Shown one piece after another: positions 36,404-44,796 of a stretch of 64,000 nucleotides of DNA. This DNA is from Methanomethylovorans hollandica DSM 15978 (GTDB lineage: Archaea > Halobacteriota > Methanosarcinia > Methanosarcinales > Methanosarcinaceae). A program made the position numbers and the translations under genes. Below the pieces are notes generated by a model. It saw nothing but the letters and a program-made list of their open reading frames with translations, had not been told where the DNA came from and searched no databases. The stretch spans positions 2,038,011-2,102,010 of the forward strand of contig NC_019977.1 in the NCBI RefSeq assembly GCF_000328665.1, in the 5' to 3' direction. Position 1 is the first letter of the stretch. Every line of letters begins with the position of its first letter.

Positions 36404-37798
36404 ATGAGAATCGTAATGAAATTTGGTGGTACTTCGGTAGCAAATGGAGAAAAGATCCGCCATGTTGCTACACTCCTGAAAGGCTTCCATGAAAACGGTC
36501 ACGAGCTTATTGCAGTTACATCAGCACTTGGTGGTACTACAGATGGGCTTTTGAGCACAGCAAAGGATGTTTCAAAGAACGGCAAAGTCTCGCTGGTCAA
36601 AGAGTTCATAGCGGACATCACCAAAACGCATTATGATGCCATACATGCTGCAATAGATGATGAGAATATTATCTCTGAAACCACAGAGGTAATTGATGTT
36701 AGATTAGATGAACTGGAAAAAGCCTTAATAGGAATATGTTATCTTGGAGAGCTTACGCCGCGTTCAATTGATTATATTTCTTCTTATGGGGAGAGGTTGG
36801 CTGCACCCATAGTAAGTGGCTCTATAAGGTCTTTAGGTATTGATTCCAAATGGCTGACCGGTGGAGAGTCCGGCATTATCACTGATGGCAATTATGGGAA
36901 CGCACTGCCCCTTGAAAAAAGCTATGAACTTATCAAGGAAAAATTATCTCCTTTACTGAACTGTTCAATAGTAACAATTATCACTGGTTTTATTGCAGAG
37001 AACGAAGACGGAATCATCACCACCCTTGGCAGGAGCGGATCTGATTTTTCAGCTTCGATCATTGGCGCAGCTGTCCAGGCTGACGAGATTTGGTTATGGA
37101 AAGAAGTACATGGAATAATGACCTCTGATCCAAAAATAGTTCCTGAGGCAAAACCACTGGCTCAGGTTTCTTACATCGAGGCTATGGAACTGTCATATTT
37201 CGGCGCCAAGGTACTTCACCCCAGGACAATAGAACCAGCTATCAAACACAAGATACCTGTTAGAGTAAAAAATACTTTTGAACCTTCTTTTGAAGGCACT
37301 CTTATAGTGGCTGATCAGGTACCAAGCCAGAATGTAGTAAAAGCAGTGACCTTGATCAAGAAAGTGGCGCTTATAAACATCTGTGGAGCTGGCATGATGG
37401 GCACGATCGGTACAGCTGCACGGGTTTTCACAAGTCTTGCTAATGCAGGAGTAAACATAATTATGATAAGCCAGGGCTCTTCTGAAGCAAATATGTCTCT
37501 GGTGATCGATGAGGACCAACTGGAAACTGCTGTCGCTGCAGTGCGTTGCGAATTCAATAGAAATGTGGTGGGAGACGTTGTCTTTGACAGAGATATCTGC
37601 GTGGTCGCTGTTGTAGGTGCAGGTATGGATGGCACACCAGGTGTCTCGGGCAGAGTATTCAGTACGCTGGGAAGAGAAAAAATAAATGTGATAATGATCA
37701 GCCAGGGCTCATCACAGCACAATATATCCTTTGTTGTGAGCTCAAGGGACGCCATTAATGCAGTTAGGGTTTTACATCGCGAATTCTATAATTTATGA
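36404..37798 (+). CDS. Aspartate kinase
   Basis: A 464-residue monofunctional aspartokinase, the first step from aspartate to lysine, threonine and methionine precursors. It has the N-terminal KFGGTSVANGEKI motif, the substrate segment ITGFIAENEDGIITTLGRSGSDFSA, and two C-terminal ACT domains (each with INVIMISQGSSQ-type repeats, ~320-390 and ~400-460) for allosteric control. Its stop lies 13 bases before purM, so the two may be co-transcribed. Confidence 0.93.
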   Translation: MRIVMKFGGTSVANGEKIRHVATLLKGFHENGHELIAVTSALGGTTDGLLSTAKDVSKNGKVSLVKEFIADITKTHYDAIHAAIDDENIISETTEVIDVRLDELEKALIGICYLGELTPRSIDYISSYGERLAAPIVSGSIRSLGIDSKWLTGGESGIITDGNYGNALPLEKSYELIKEKLSPLLNCSIVTIITGFIAENEDGIITTLGRSGSDFSASIIGAAVQADEIWLWKEVHGIMTSDPKIVPEAKPLAQVSYIEAMELSYFGAKVLHPRTIEPAIKHKIPVRVKNTFEPSFEGTLIVADQVPSQNVVKAVTLIKKVALINICGAGMMGTIGTAARVFTSLANAGVNIIMISQGSSEANMSLVIDEDQLETAVAAVRCEFNRNVVGDVVFDRDICVVAVVGAGMDGTPGVSGRVFSTLGREKINVIMISQGSSQHNISFVVSSRDAINAVRVLHREFYNL

Positions 37799-37811
37799 AA
37801 GGGGTAGTTCA

Positions 37812-38813
37812 ATGAGTGAAAAGCATCTCACATATGCAGGATCGGGCGTGGATATAAGACAGGAAGAGAGCACTATCAAAGCCCTTACCAGTAAAATGAC
37901 CTATATGCGTACAGGCCTGGGTGCTCCGCTAACAGATATAGGGCATTATGCAGGTCTTCTTGATTTTGGGGAATACGCCCTTGCAATGACAACAGATGGA
38001 GTTGGTTCAAAAGTCCTCATTGCAAACGCGCTTAAAAAATGGGATACAGTCGGAATAGATTGCGTTGCTATGAATGTAAATGACATACTGGCTATTGGCG
38101 CAGAGCCAGTGGCTTTTGTAGACTACCTGGCACTTGAATCCCATGATGAATCATTCGCAACTCAGATTGGAGAGGGATTAAGAAATGGTGCTGAGTTTTC
38201 CCGCATGTCAATAATAGGCGGTGAGACTGCTACCCTCCCGGACGTTATAAAAGGTTTTGATCTTGCAGGCACTTGCCTTGGTATGGTTAAAAAAGATAAG
38301 ATCATCACTGGTGAAAATGTGCAAGTGGGTGATGTGCTTGTCGGCATACCCAGCAGTGGAGTACATAGCAACGGTTATTCCCTGGTACGCAAAATAGTCG
38401 AAGGGTCCGGACATTCTTATAAGGATCCATTCCCATACAACGATTCTACTACCATTGGTGAAGAGCTGCTCATTCCCACCAGGATATACATGGAAATACT
38501 TGATGTGATCGGGCAATGTGAAGTACACGGTTTGGCTCATATCACGGGAAGTGGCCTCTTAAAACTTCAGAGGGTCACCAAGCTCGGATTTGATATTTCC
38601 GATCCCATAGAACCCAACGATATTTTTAAGTTCTTGCAAAGAGAAGGTAATGTAGACGAACTTGAGATGTACAGGACGTTCAACATGGGAATGGGGTTTG
38701 TAATAATACTGCCCAAAAAAGACGCTTTAAAAGCAGCTGAGCTTACAGGCGGGAAGATCGTAGGCAGTATAGTAGAATCCGGTATAAGAGTAAAGGGACT
38801 CACAATAATTTGA
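37812..38813 (+). CDS. purM: Phosphoribosylformylglycinamidine cyclo-ligase (AIR synthetase)
   Basis: A 333-residue PurM that closes the imidazole ring in purine synthesis with ATP. It shows the N-terminal YAGSGVDIRQEE, the ATP-site motif GVGSKVLIANALKKWDTVGIDCVAMNVND, GGETATLPDVI, and PSSGVHSNGYSLVRK. The frame stays open upstream to 37758 inside the aspartate kinase gene, but the ATG at 37812 is the natural start. Confidence 0.94.
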   Translation: MSEKHLTYAGSGVDIRQEESTIKALTSKMTYMRTGLGAPLTDIGHYAGLLDFGEYALAMTTDGVGSKVLIANALKKWDTVGIDCVAMNVNDILAIGAEPVAFVDYLALESHDESFATQIGEGLRNGAEFSRMSIIGGETATLPDVIKGFDLAGTCLGMVKKDKIITGENVQVGDVLVGIPSSGVHSNGYSLVRKIVEGSGHSYKDPFPYNDSTTIGEELLIPTRIYMEILDVIGQCEVHGLAHITGSGLLKLQRVTKLGFDISDPIEPNDIFKFLQREGNVDELEMYRTFNMGMGFVIILPKKDALKAAELTGGKIVGSIVESGIRVKGLTII

Positions 38814-38823
38814 GGCGGTTAAC

Positions 38824-39111
38824 ATGTCCAGATCATCATGCACAAAAGATATGCCTTATGAGGTATTGACTAGTGGGGTTACTCTTACACAAAGTGAAAA
38901 ATACATAAAGGACAACTCTGAAAAGGTATTTCATGTACCCGGAGGTTATAGCATAAAGGGTATGAAACTTATTGGTTCAGATAAGATCCCTGTGGGTGTA
39001 AAAGGTAACGATCTGATCTTCCAGTTCATAAAGCCCTGTTTTGGATTATTCATACTAAAAATGACTGATGTTCAGGAAGAAATAGAAAAGCTGCAAAAAG
39101 AGTTTCCGTGA
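38824..39111 (+). CDS. Small conserved protein of unknown function, 3' end at a transposon boundary
   Basis: A 95-residue soluble protein 10 bases after purM and probably co-transcribed. It has a DMPYEVLTSGVTLTQSEKYIKDN helix region and a beta-rich centre (GYSIKGMKLIGSDKIPVGVKGNDLIFQFIKPCFGLFILKM). It may belong to a DUF1894-like methanogen family, but I am not sure. The TGA stop lies inside GTGAAC, which appears to be the end of the neighbouring IS605-type element, so the native C-terminus may have been altered by the insertion. Confidence 0.65.
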   Translation: MSRSSCTKDMPYEVLTSGVTLTQSEKYIKDNSEKVFHVPGGYSIKGMKLIGSDKIPVGVKGNDLIFQFIKPCFGLFILKMTDVQEEIEKLQKEFP

Positions 39112-39240
39112 ACTACTACCCTATTAATAGGGTGGCTTCCTACTTCATACCCCTGACCATTGCCAGTAAGTCCATAGGCTCTTTCCGTAGTCCCTACGGT
39201 GTTATATCCCGATTAGGTTTTGCTTATTAAGAGCAGACTT
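39108..39240 (-). ncRNA. Predicted omega-RNA (reRNA) of the tnpB element
   Basis: In IS605-type elements the guide RNA overlaps the 3' end of tnpB and runs to the right end, with the flanking DNA as its guide. Here the minus strand from the tnpB 3' end to 39108 holds stable short stems (CCGTAGGGACTACGG and the ACCCTATTAATAGGGT palindrome). The guide would start at 39107 and read GGAAACTCTTTTTGCAGC. The position is inferred from the family; the 5' end is a guess. Confidence 0.5.
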
Positions 39241-40314
39241 TTTGATATTAATAGCGGCATTAACATCCCTGTCATGATTGGTTTTACAATCAGGACATTG
39301 CCATTCTCTATCTGCAAGTGTTAAGTTCTTATTGTGATATCCACACACATTACAGATTTTAGTTGACGGTTCAAACTGTCCTATGCGTAAAATTGTTTTT
39401 CCAAACCATTCTGCCTTATATTCCAGTTTAGTTACAAAAGAACTCCAAGAAGCATCTGCTATGTGTAGTGCAAGGCAATGATTTTTCAACATACCGCTAA
39501 CGTTCAAAGTTTCCAATGCTAACGCTTGATTCTCGCCTATCAGCTTAGAGGATAATTTATGTTGAAAATCATTTCTCTGGTTGCTTATTTTTTCATGGAG
39601 CTTTGATACTGCATTTCTGGCCTTTGCCCTGTTCTTTGAACCTTTTTGCTTTCGACTCATCCTTCTTTGTAATACATGAAGACGTTGTATAGAGGTTTTA
39701 AGGTATTTCGGATTATCTATTTTTTTACCATTGGAAAGTATAGCAAAGTCCTTGATTCCAATATCGATACCAACAGTTACCTTTTCATTGAACAGACTTT
39801 TAACAGGTGTTTCCTGTTCATCATCTACAAGAATACTAATGTAGTATTTTCCAGTTGGTGTTCTGGATAATGTAGCGGTCTTTTCAATACCCTTAAATTT
39901 ACGATGTAGTTTTGTTTTTATCCATCCAATCTTAGGGAGCTTTACTTTATTGTTATCAAAGTCCACTTCGTAGAATTGTGGTACTGAAAAAGATTGTACT
40001 GGATTTTTCTTAGATTTAAAATTCGGAAATCCTTTTTTTTCTCTAAAAAATTTGGTAAACGCAGTTTCAAGATTAAGAGTAGCACCTTGTAATGATTGTG
40101 AGTTTACATCCTTTAACCATGTATGTTCCTCCTTCAATTCAGTTATCATTTTATTCAAGGTGAATCTTGATACGGATTTATCATTTTGCTCGTATGACTT
40201 GATTTTGTTCTCTAAAGCCCAATTATAGACAAACCTACATGCACCGAAATGTTGGAAGAACGATTCTTCCTGCTCCTTTGTAGGATATATTCTATACTTG
40301 TAGGCTTTTAACAT
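39202..40314 (-). CDS. tnpB: RNA-guided endonuclease TnpB (IS605 OrfB family)
   Basis: A 370-residue intact TnpB. It has an N-terminal helix-turn-helix-like domain (KAYKYRIYPTKEQEESFFQHFGACRFVYNWAL) and a RuvC-like nuclease with catalytic residues D184 (VGIDIG), E268 (LALETLN) and D350 (DRDVNAA). A zinc ribbon between them is CNVCGYHN...CPDC. TnpB cuts DNA next to a target-adjacent motif using the omega-RNA and helps keep the element at its site. An upstream in-frame ATG exists (40338), but the start at 40314 gives the typical N-terminus. All catalytic residues are present, so it could be active. Confidence 0.93.
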   Translation of the reverse strand: MLKAYKYRIYPTKEQEESFFQHFGACRFVYNWALENKIKSYEQNDKSVSRFTLNKMITELKEEHTWLKDVNSQSLQGATLNLETAFTKFFREKKGFPNFKSKKNPVQSFSVPQFYEVDFDNNKVKLPKIGWIKTKLHRKFKGIEKTATLSRTPTGKYYISILVDDEQETPVKSLFNEKVTVGIDIGIKDFAILSNGKKIDNPKYLKTSIQRLHVLQRRMSRKQKGSKNRAKARNAVSKLHEKISNQRNDFQHKLSSKLIGENQALALETLNVSGMLKNHCLALHIADASWSSFVTKLEYKAEWFGKTILRIGQFEPSTKICNVCGYHNKNLTLADREWQCPDCKTNHDRDVNAAINIKKSALNKQNLIGI

Positions 40315-40448
40315 ACAAACAGTATATTGTTTTAACAATATATATATATATATTTAGTATTGAGTTGTGTGGAGAACTTCTTTTGTAGAATAGACGTAAT
40401 TCATCCACCGTTTGAAAACGGTGGTCTTCTTACTCCAACATGATAAAC

Positions 40449-41015
40449 TCAGATCTTGCAGCTTGAAGACATAGCCACTATAGTTTGCAGAAAATCTTGA
40501 GAAGGAAACTCATGTATGGAACAGGCTATGACCTTGCCCTTACCTACATCTTTTACGACCATCAGTGACCTGCCCTTTGGGTCCTTTAACACAACGTTTG
40601 CATCCGTGTCAAGGAAATACCCGTCATATTCCACTTCAGTTACATGCTTTTCGATGACACAGATATCTTCATGTGCTTCCATCCTCTGCACTGTGCAAGA
40701 ACCCTGTTCCTGCACATATTTCAGTTTAAAGGGTAGCCAGTCATAATCATATTCCGGCACCATCGGCCCAAATATGACTACAGTACCTCCTTTTTTGAGG
40801 AAGTTTTCAATTTTATTTTTGTTCCTCACGATACCCTTGAGAGTGGAGGTATATACAGGGTTGGCAAAACCTGTGGGAAGAACAATACATCTGCACGGAG
40901 GCAGGAAAGGTGTGCCTATAGATTCAGCTTGCACTCGCTGGCATTTAATATTATACTCTACAAATAATTTCTCAAATAAAACGGGCGTGTCCCAGAGAAG
41001 CATTACATCTGTCAT
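40449..41015 (-). CDS. Conserved protein of unknown function, amidotransferase-like fold possible
   Basis: A 188-residue soluble protein. The N-terminal part (VMLLWDTPVLFEKLFVEYNIKCQRVQAESIG, then CIVLPTGFANPVY and FLKKGGTVVIFGPM) reads like the Rossmann-type core of ThuA/class-I-amidotransferase-like proteins. There, a strand ends in a conserved loop and a glycine-rich GGTVVIFGP follows. The C-terminal VKDVGKGKVIACSIHEFPSQDFL also resembles that group. No clear catalytic cysteine-histidine pair is seen. It is divergent from the unknown gene at 41123. Confidence 0.5.
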   Translation of the reverse strand: MTDVMLLWDTPVLFEKLFVEYNIKCQRVQAESIGTPFLPPCRCIVLPTGFANPVYTSTLKGIVRNKNKIENFLKKGGTVVIFGPMVPEYDYDWLPFKLKYVQEQGSCTVQRMEAHEDICVIEKHVTEVEYDGYFLDTDANVVLKDPKGRSLMVVKDVGKGKVIACSIHEFPSQDFLQTIVAMSSSCKI

Positions 41016-41067
41016 GGAAGCAGCATTAGTGCATTCTCATATTAATCTTTCTGAGTAACTGGTTATA

Positions 41068-41075
41068 TTTAAATA
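41068..41075 (+). promoter_or_regulatory. Probable TATA box for the gene at 41123
   Basis: The plus strand reads GGTTATATTTAAATAGC about 50 bases before the gene. An AAGGAG Shine-Dalgarno motif follows at 41098-41103. The position fits a short leader. Confidence 0.45.
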
Positions 41076-41122
41076 GCATTAGATCAAACCTTCTTATAAG
41101 GAGTATATTAAAAAATGTCCCC

Positions 41123-42262
41123 TTGTATGTGAAAGGGTGGGGAGTAAATCCATCTGATTTACACCCGGTTAATTTTGACCGATTTGTGGAACATCAAAAT
41201 GTCATGGTGATGATGCATGAAATGACCGGTTACAGAAGAATCCGGTGCATCGACCAAGCAGGCTTTGGTATCGAGGCTTTTAGAATGGTGATACCTGATG
41301 ACTGGACGTGTTATGGCGGGATCACTTGGGTTAATGACATGCATATGCCTGTATACATTAATTTTGCAGTGGCCAGTCCCGATGGACTAATTGCATTTGA
41401 AGGTTTTCCCATCCTGAAGTTCACGTGGTCGAGCAAACCTATGGCAGTTATGAACCAGCAATTATGGCAGAGCCAGAGTACAAAAGTTGCTGCGCCCATG
41501 CAACCGGACGAAGTGCTCCTTAAATATATAATAGCTCCTTTCCGGCAAAAGATGCAGCCTTACAGGATAGTTCTTAGAGGTCCGGTGCATCCTGATGACC
41601 CAATGGTTGCAGATGCTTTTACTCCTCGTACCGAAGCCAATGTGAGATTTGGAAAAGTACGAATAGCCTATGAAATTGCAGAAAATCCTATTGAAGAGGA
41701 ATTTTATGCCGGAGTCTTATACGAACAGGTTCCGGTGATAGGTGGAAACTTCATCCTCTGGCAGATGCAGACTGGATCTATCCGTGCCCCTGAGGGGCAT
41801 CTTGAAGAGAATCTGCCCCTTTTCAGAACGATGAAGGCTTCTCTTCGGCCAAATGAGATATGGGTCCGGCAGCTAACAGACCTGATGATAGGATTGTATC
41901 AGCAGCAGATTGCAAATATCCAGAAGATAGGCGTTTTTTCAAGAAAATACAGCCAGATGCAGGATAGGTTAAGAGAGCAGAGAATACGCAGCTGGGAAGA
42001 GTCCAACAGGCAATTCGAGGCTGACAGAGCAGTAAATAATACACAGATCGATCGGGAAAGCCCTTCTGAAAGGTTCAGTCGCGAGGCCATTCTTGGCCTT
42101 GAAAGACGCTGGGACCCTTATGAAGAGAAGGAGATCGATGTTGAGAGCGGACATGTGGATGTTTGGATAAATGCTCTGGGAGACAGAATCCTCTCTGACA
42201 GCTACAATTACAACCCGGATGAACATCTTATGGGCAACTGGAAGAGAATGGAAACACTTTAG
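41123..42262 (+). CDS. Protein of unknown function (379 residues)
   Basis: A soluble protein I do not recognise. The first ~230 residues look like beta-rich, tryptophan-containing domains (DDWTCYGGITWVNDMHMPVYINFAVASPDGLIAFEGFPILKFTWSS). Residues ~270-330 are strongly charged and helical (YSQMQDRLREQRIRSWEESNRQFEADRAV), a likely coiled coil. The tail is HVDVWINALGDRILSDSYNYNPDEHLMGNWKRM. The start is uncertain: TTG at 41123 or GTG at 41129. A well-placed AAGGAG instead serves an out-of-frame ATG at 41115, which ends after five codons. A small frameshift at the start is possible. Confidence 0.6.
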   Translation: MYVKGWGVNPSDLHPVNFDRFVEHQNVMVMMHEMTGYRRIRCIDQAGFGIEAFRMVIPDDWTCYGGITWVNDMHMPVYINFAVASPDGLIAFEGFPILKFTWSSKPMAVMNQQLWQSQSTKVAAPMQPDEVLLKYIIAPFRQKMQPYRIVLRGPVHPDDPMVADAFTPRTEANVRFGKVRIAYEIAENPIEEEFYAGVLYEQVPVIGGNFILWQMQTGSIRAPEGHLEENLPLFRTMKASLRPNEIWVRQLTDLMIGLYQQQIANIQKIGVFSRKYSQMQDRLREQRIRSWEESNRQFEADRAVNNTQIDRESPSERFSREAILGLERRWDPYEEKEIDVESGHVDVWINALGDRILSDSYNYNPDEHLMGNWKRMETL

Positions 42263-42299
42263 AATGGATTTGATCAAAAAATCAATTAAAAAAGAATGG

Positions 42300-42323
42300 A
42301 AACTGGTATGATCATACCAGTTT
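42300..42323 (-). terminator. Terminator hairpin overlapping the mtrH stop codon
   Basis: A perfect 24-bp palindrome (arms AAACTGGTATGA / TCATACCAGTTT) contains the mtrH TGA. On the minus strand two runs of T follow. This is the only strong terminator-like signal after the eight mtr genes, and it sits between convergent genes. Confidence 0.6.
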
Positions 42324-43268
42324 GAATATGGGGTGGTTCGGGTCCTTAACCTCAAGACCAAGTTCCTTTGCAGTTTCGGCCAGCATGATATCTACCATGG
42401 CTGTTGCAGGGAACACTTTGTCAGTGTTCTCAATTGGACCGAAAAGCTGGAAGTTTGAACCGAGCACCTGTGGCACAAGGTTTGTACCTATATCTGCCGG
42501 CATGTAGATTGCCTGCTTTTCTTCCTTTGTCTCGAACTTCTTCTTGTAGTTCTTCATCCAGTCCCATGCAGATGCCATGTTGTGGTATCCACCGCCCACA
42601 GGAAGACCAAGGTGCCCCTTGATCGCCAGGACTGCTCTCATGGATGCACCGGAACCAGCTCCCAATGGTGTTGCTGCCACATCGACCAATGGTTTTGTGA
42701 TACCACATTCCTTGGCAATCTCAAGCATTCCCTTTGTCTGGCCTGTACCACCGGTCTCAAGGATCTCGAGCTTACCTTTTACACTTGGGTCAGTTGCATT
42801 GAATGCAAGGACAATAGAACAGTTGATGTCACTTTCCCTGACTGCTTCCATCTCGTCCGGGTGGATACTGGCATTGATAGAGTTGTAGATAGCCCTGTCA
42901 GCTACACCGATCTCTGTAACGTGCTTCGCGGCTGCTGCACGAACATCGCCTGCTGAAGAGTCGATAAGGAAGGGAGTCTTATCATCAAGCTCAACAAACC
43001 AGTCAATGTACTTTGTGATCGCTTCAGGAGTTTCTCCCACGATCTGGTTGACATATGGGTTACCTGTGGTTGCACCCATCTCCTGAATGTTATGCCACAG
43101 ATTTTCTGCAGCTGCCTTGTCGAATATACCTTTATCTTCATCTGACACGATCTTGTGCCTTGCATAGAACATCGTACCTACAAGTACTGTTGGGTATTCT
43201 CCGGGCTGGCCACCGAACTTGACGCTGCCTACCTCGTATACCTCTTGCTTTTTATCAAATCTGAACAT
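42312..43268 (-). CDS. mtrH: Methyl-H4MPT:coenzyme M methyltransferase subunit MtrH
   Basis: A 318-residue soluble subunit that takes the methyl group from methyl-tetrahydrosarcinapterin and places it on the corrinoid of MtrA. It starts MFRFDKKQEVYEVGSVKFGGQPGEYPTVLVGTMFYARHKIV and has the TIM-barrel pterin-binding fold of methyltransferase 1 enzymes (LIDSSAGDVRAAAAKHV, NATDPSVKGKLEIL). It is the last gene of the operon. The complex couples methyl transfer to Na+ export across the cytoplasmic membrane. Confidence 0.97.
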   Translation of the reverse strand: MFRFDKKQEVYEVGSVKFGGQPGEYPTVLVGTMFYARHKIVSDEDKGIFDKAAAENLWHNIQEMGATTGNPYVNQIVGETPEAITKYIDWFVELDDKTPFLIDSSAGDVRAAAAKHVTEIGVADRAIYNSINASIHPDEMEAVRESDINCSIVLAFNATDPSVKGKLEILETGGTGQTKGMLEIAKECGITKPLVDVAATPLGAGSGASMRAVLAIKGHLGLPVGGGYHNMASAWDWMKNYKKKFETKEEKQAIYMPADIGTNLVPQVLGSNFQLFGPIENTDKVFPATAMVDIMLAETAKELGLEVKDPNHPIFKLV

Positions 43269-43280
43269 TTGTACACCTCT

Positions 43281-43511
43281 TTATCCAAATAACCATGGTT
43301 TTATTGACAGGTAAACAAGGAATATTAGTATTCCGGCAACGGCTCCATACAGTATTCCAATGTCCCTTCCAACCTTCCTACCTATCCTCTGTGCGACTTC
43401 ACTGTGGACGAACTCTATTTTCTCGTCTATCTTGTTAAGTCTCTCCAGCACTTCAGCGAAATCCGCTGGGTCTGTGACCACGCTGGGTACTCTATCGCTT
43501 CTTTCGGTCAT
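43281..43511 (-). CDS. mtrG: Methyl-H4MPT:coenzyme M methyltransferase subunit MtrG
   Basis: A 76-residue small subunit. An N-terminal helical part (DPADFAEVLERLNKIDEKIEFVHSEVAQRIGRKVGRDIG) is followed by one C-terminal membrane helix (ILYGAVAGILIFLVYLSI). It is a structural stalk component of the Mtr complex. The start overlaps the mtrF stop by one base, and the gene lies between mtrF and mtrH as in other methanogens. Confidence 0.95.
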   Translation of the reverse strand: MTERSDRVPSVVTDPADFAEVLERLNKIDEKIEFVHSEVAQRIGRKVGRDIGILYGAVAGILIFLVYLSIKPWLFG

Positions 43512-43744
43512 TAGTAAATCACCTGCCAGATGATCAATGGAAGAACTACTGCCATAAGAATGGCAAATATAAAACCAGCAGCAAAACCAATGAATCCTGT
43601 TGCACTTACACCGGAATCAAGCTTCTGGTTCCTTGCAATGAGCTGGGCGCGGGCCCTTATGTCCGCTACAACATTATCTATAGGTCCCATCTGAGGTGAG
43701 ATGACCATAGGGACACCTTTATCATATTCCAACTGTTCAGCCAT
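43511..43744 (-). CDS. mtrF: Methyl-H4MPT:coenzyme M methyltransferase subunit MtrF
   Basis: A 77-residue subunit. Its N-terminal part ([37 protein letters not shown]) is homologous to the linker of MtrA, and one membrane helix ends the protein ([24 protein letters not shown]). MtrF is thought to be a partial duplicate of the MtrA C-terminus. It lies one base downstream of mtrA, within the tight operon. Confidence 0.95.
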   Translation of the reverse strand: MAEQLEYDKGVPMVISPQMGPIDNVVADIRARAQLIARNQKLDSGVSATGFIGFAAGFIFAILMAVVLPLIIWQVIY

Positions 43745-43745
43745 G

Positions 43746-44471
43746 TTAGTTACCTCCCAGCAGAAGACCCAGTATTGTCAGAGTAATACCCAGGCCGATC
43801 ATTATACCTTCTACCTTACCGGCATGGACACCTGCATGGAACTTGTTGAGGTTACCGATACCCATCATCTCTTTGTTGACACTGAGTATACGGCTCCTTA
43901 CAGTAGCCATCTCTGCAGCCATTGGCTTGAGGCCACCTGCTTCTTCCTTCTCTTCTTCTCCTCCCTCCCCTATCTTCAGGAGCATAGGCTCTGCATCATA
44001 GGCTCCGGGGTCCTTTGCAGCATACTCTTTGATCTTTGCTACAATTGCATTGGTATCTTCTGTTCCTATGAAGTTGACACATTCGACCTGTTGCTGGAAC
44101 CTTTCTATGGCTTCTGCCGTAAGGTTCTCTATATAGGGAATAGCACCTACTGCACCAACTATCCTGTTATCTTTAACACCGTTCTGGTGCATCTTCAGGA
44201 TTGCATCACCGGTAACGTGTCCTTTGACCTCTGAACCGGTTACAATGAGAAATCTTATGTTAGGATTGGAGATTATGTGTACAACTACCTTCTCTATACC
44301 CAGGTTCTCTGTCTTACAGGGCCCAGTGATGCAGGCTCCTGCATCAAGTTGAGGACCACCGGTAAGGTGTGAACCCAGGGTGATGACAGCAACACAGTTC
44401 TTTACATCTCCTACTTCATATTCACCTTTAAGTACAGGCCACTGTGGTGCTGGCTCTCTCTTATCTACCAT
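43746..44471 (-). CDS. mtrA: Methyl-H4MPT:coenzyme M methyltransferase subunit MtrA (corrinoid carrier)
   Basis: A 241-residue subunit that carries the cobamide cofactor. The Rossmann-type cytoplasmic domain has [11 protein letters not shown] and the axial-ligand histidine (His85) in [11 protein letters not shown], equivalent to His84 of the Methanothermobacter protein. A charged Glu/Lys-rich linker ([12 protein letters not shown]) joins it to a C-terminal anchor helix ([17 protein letters not shown]). Methylation and demethylation of its cobalt drive the Na+ pump. Confidence 0.97.
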   Translation of the reverse strand: MVDKREPAPQWPVLKGEYEVGDVKNCVAVITLGSHLTGGPQLDAGACITGPCKTENLGIEKVVVHIISNPNIRFLIVTGSEVKGHVTGDAILKMHQNGVKDNRIVGAVGAIPYIENLTAEAIERFQQQVECVNFIGTEDTNAIVAKIKEYAAKDPGAYDAEPMLLKIGEGGEEEKEEAGGLKPMAAEMATVRSRILSVNKEMMGIGNLNKFHAGVHAGKVEGIMIGLGITLTILGLLLGGN

Positions 44472-44472
44472 C

Positions 44473-44796
44473 TCACATCACTCCCATAGTTTTTAGCACA
44501 TACATCACGATGAGCAGCAGACCTGCAACTCCAAGACCTACAATTATTCCGTAGAAGGAATTTCCATATATACCGGCAATGTAGGATGTATTTTCACGAC
44601 CGGGGAATGAGTTCATAAGTGGCCGGTCAGGTGCAAGGGAGTTCACCAGATCATCCGCTATCTTGTCCAGTTCATCAATCTTTGCAAGTATGGGATCCAT
44701 TGAATACTGGATAATATCGGGACGTTCCTCTGCCAGTAAAGAGGTTAATGGATCAAGCACCAGGTGCGCTTCTGGTGCAACGTGTATCATGCTCAT
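44473..44796 (-). CDS. mtrB: Methyl-H4MPT:coenzyme M methyltransferase subunit MtrB
   Basis: A 107-residue subunit with a soluble N-terminal part ([28 protein letters not shown]) and one C-terminal membrane helix ([23 protein letters not shown]). It sits between mtrC and mtrA, with a four-base overlap with mtrC. It is a structural component of the membrane complex. Confidence 0.95.
   Translation of the reverse strand: MSMIHVAPEAHLVLDPLTSLLAEERPDIIQYSMDPILAKIDELDKIADDLVNSLAPDRPLMNSFPGRENTSYIAGIYGNSFYGIIVGLGVAGLLLIVMYVLKTMGVM

Larger units (their letters stand above)
39108..40435 (-). mobile_element. IS605/IS1341-type element carrying only tnpB
   Basis: About 1.3 kb with hairpins near both ends. 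The right end (39118-39133) has the perfect palindrome ACCCTATTAATAGGGT and finishes on the minus strand in GTAGTTCAC, a terminus I associate with archaeal IS1341-like elements. The left end (40405-40424) has a 9-bp stem, CCACCGTTT / AAACGGTGG. There are no long inverted repeats, as expected for single-strand 'peel and paste' elements. No tnpA is present, so movement would need a transposase supplied in trans. Outer boundaries are estimates, especially on the left. Confidence 0.75.

Noticed and set aside
41115-41132. Short frame MSPCM after AAGGAG as a leader peptide
   Set aside because: Five codons are too few to support; it is kept only as a note on the uncertain start of the 379-residue gene.
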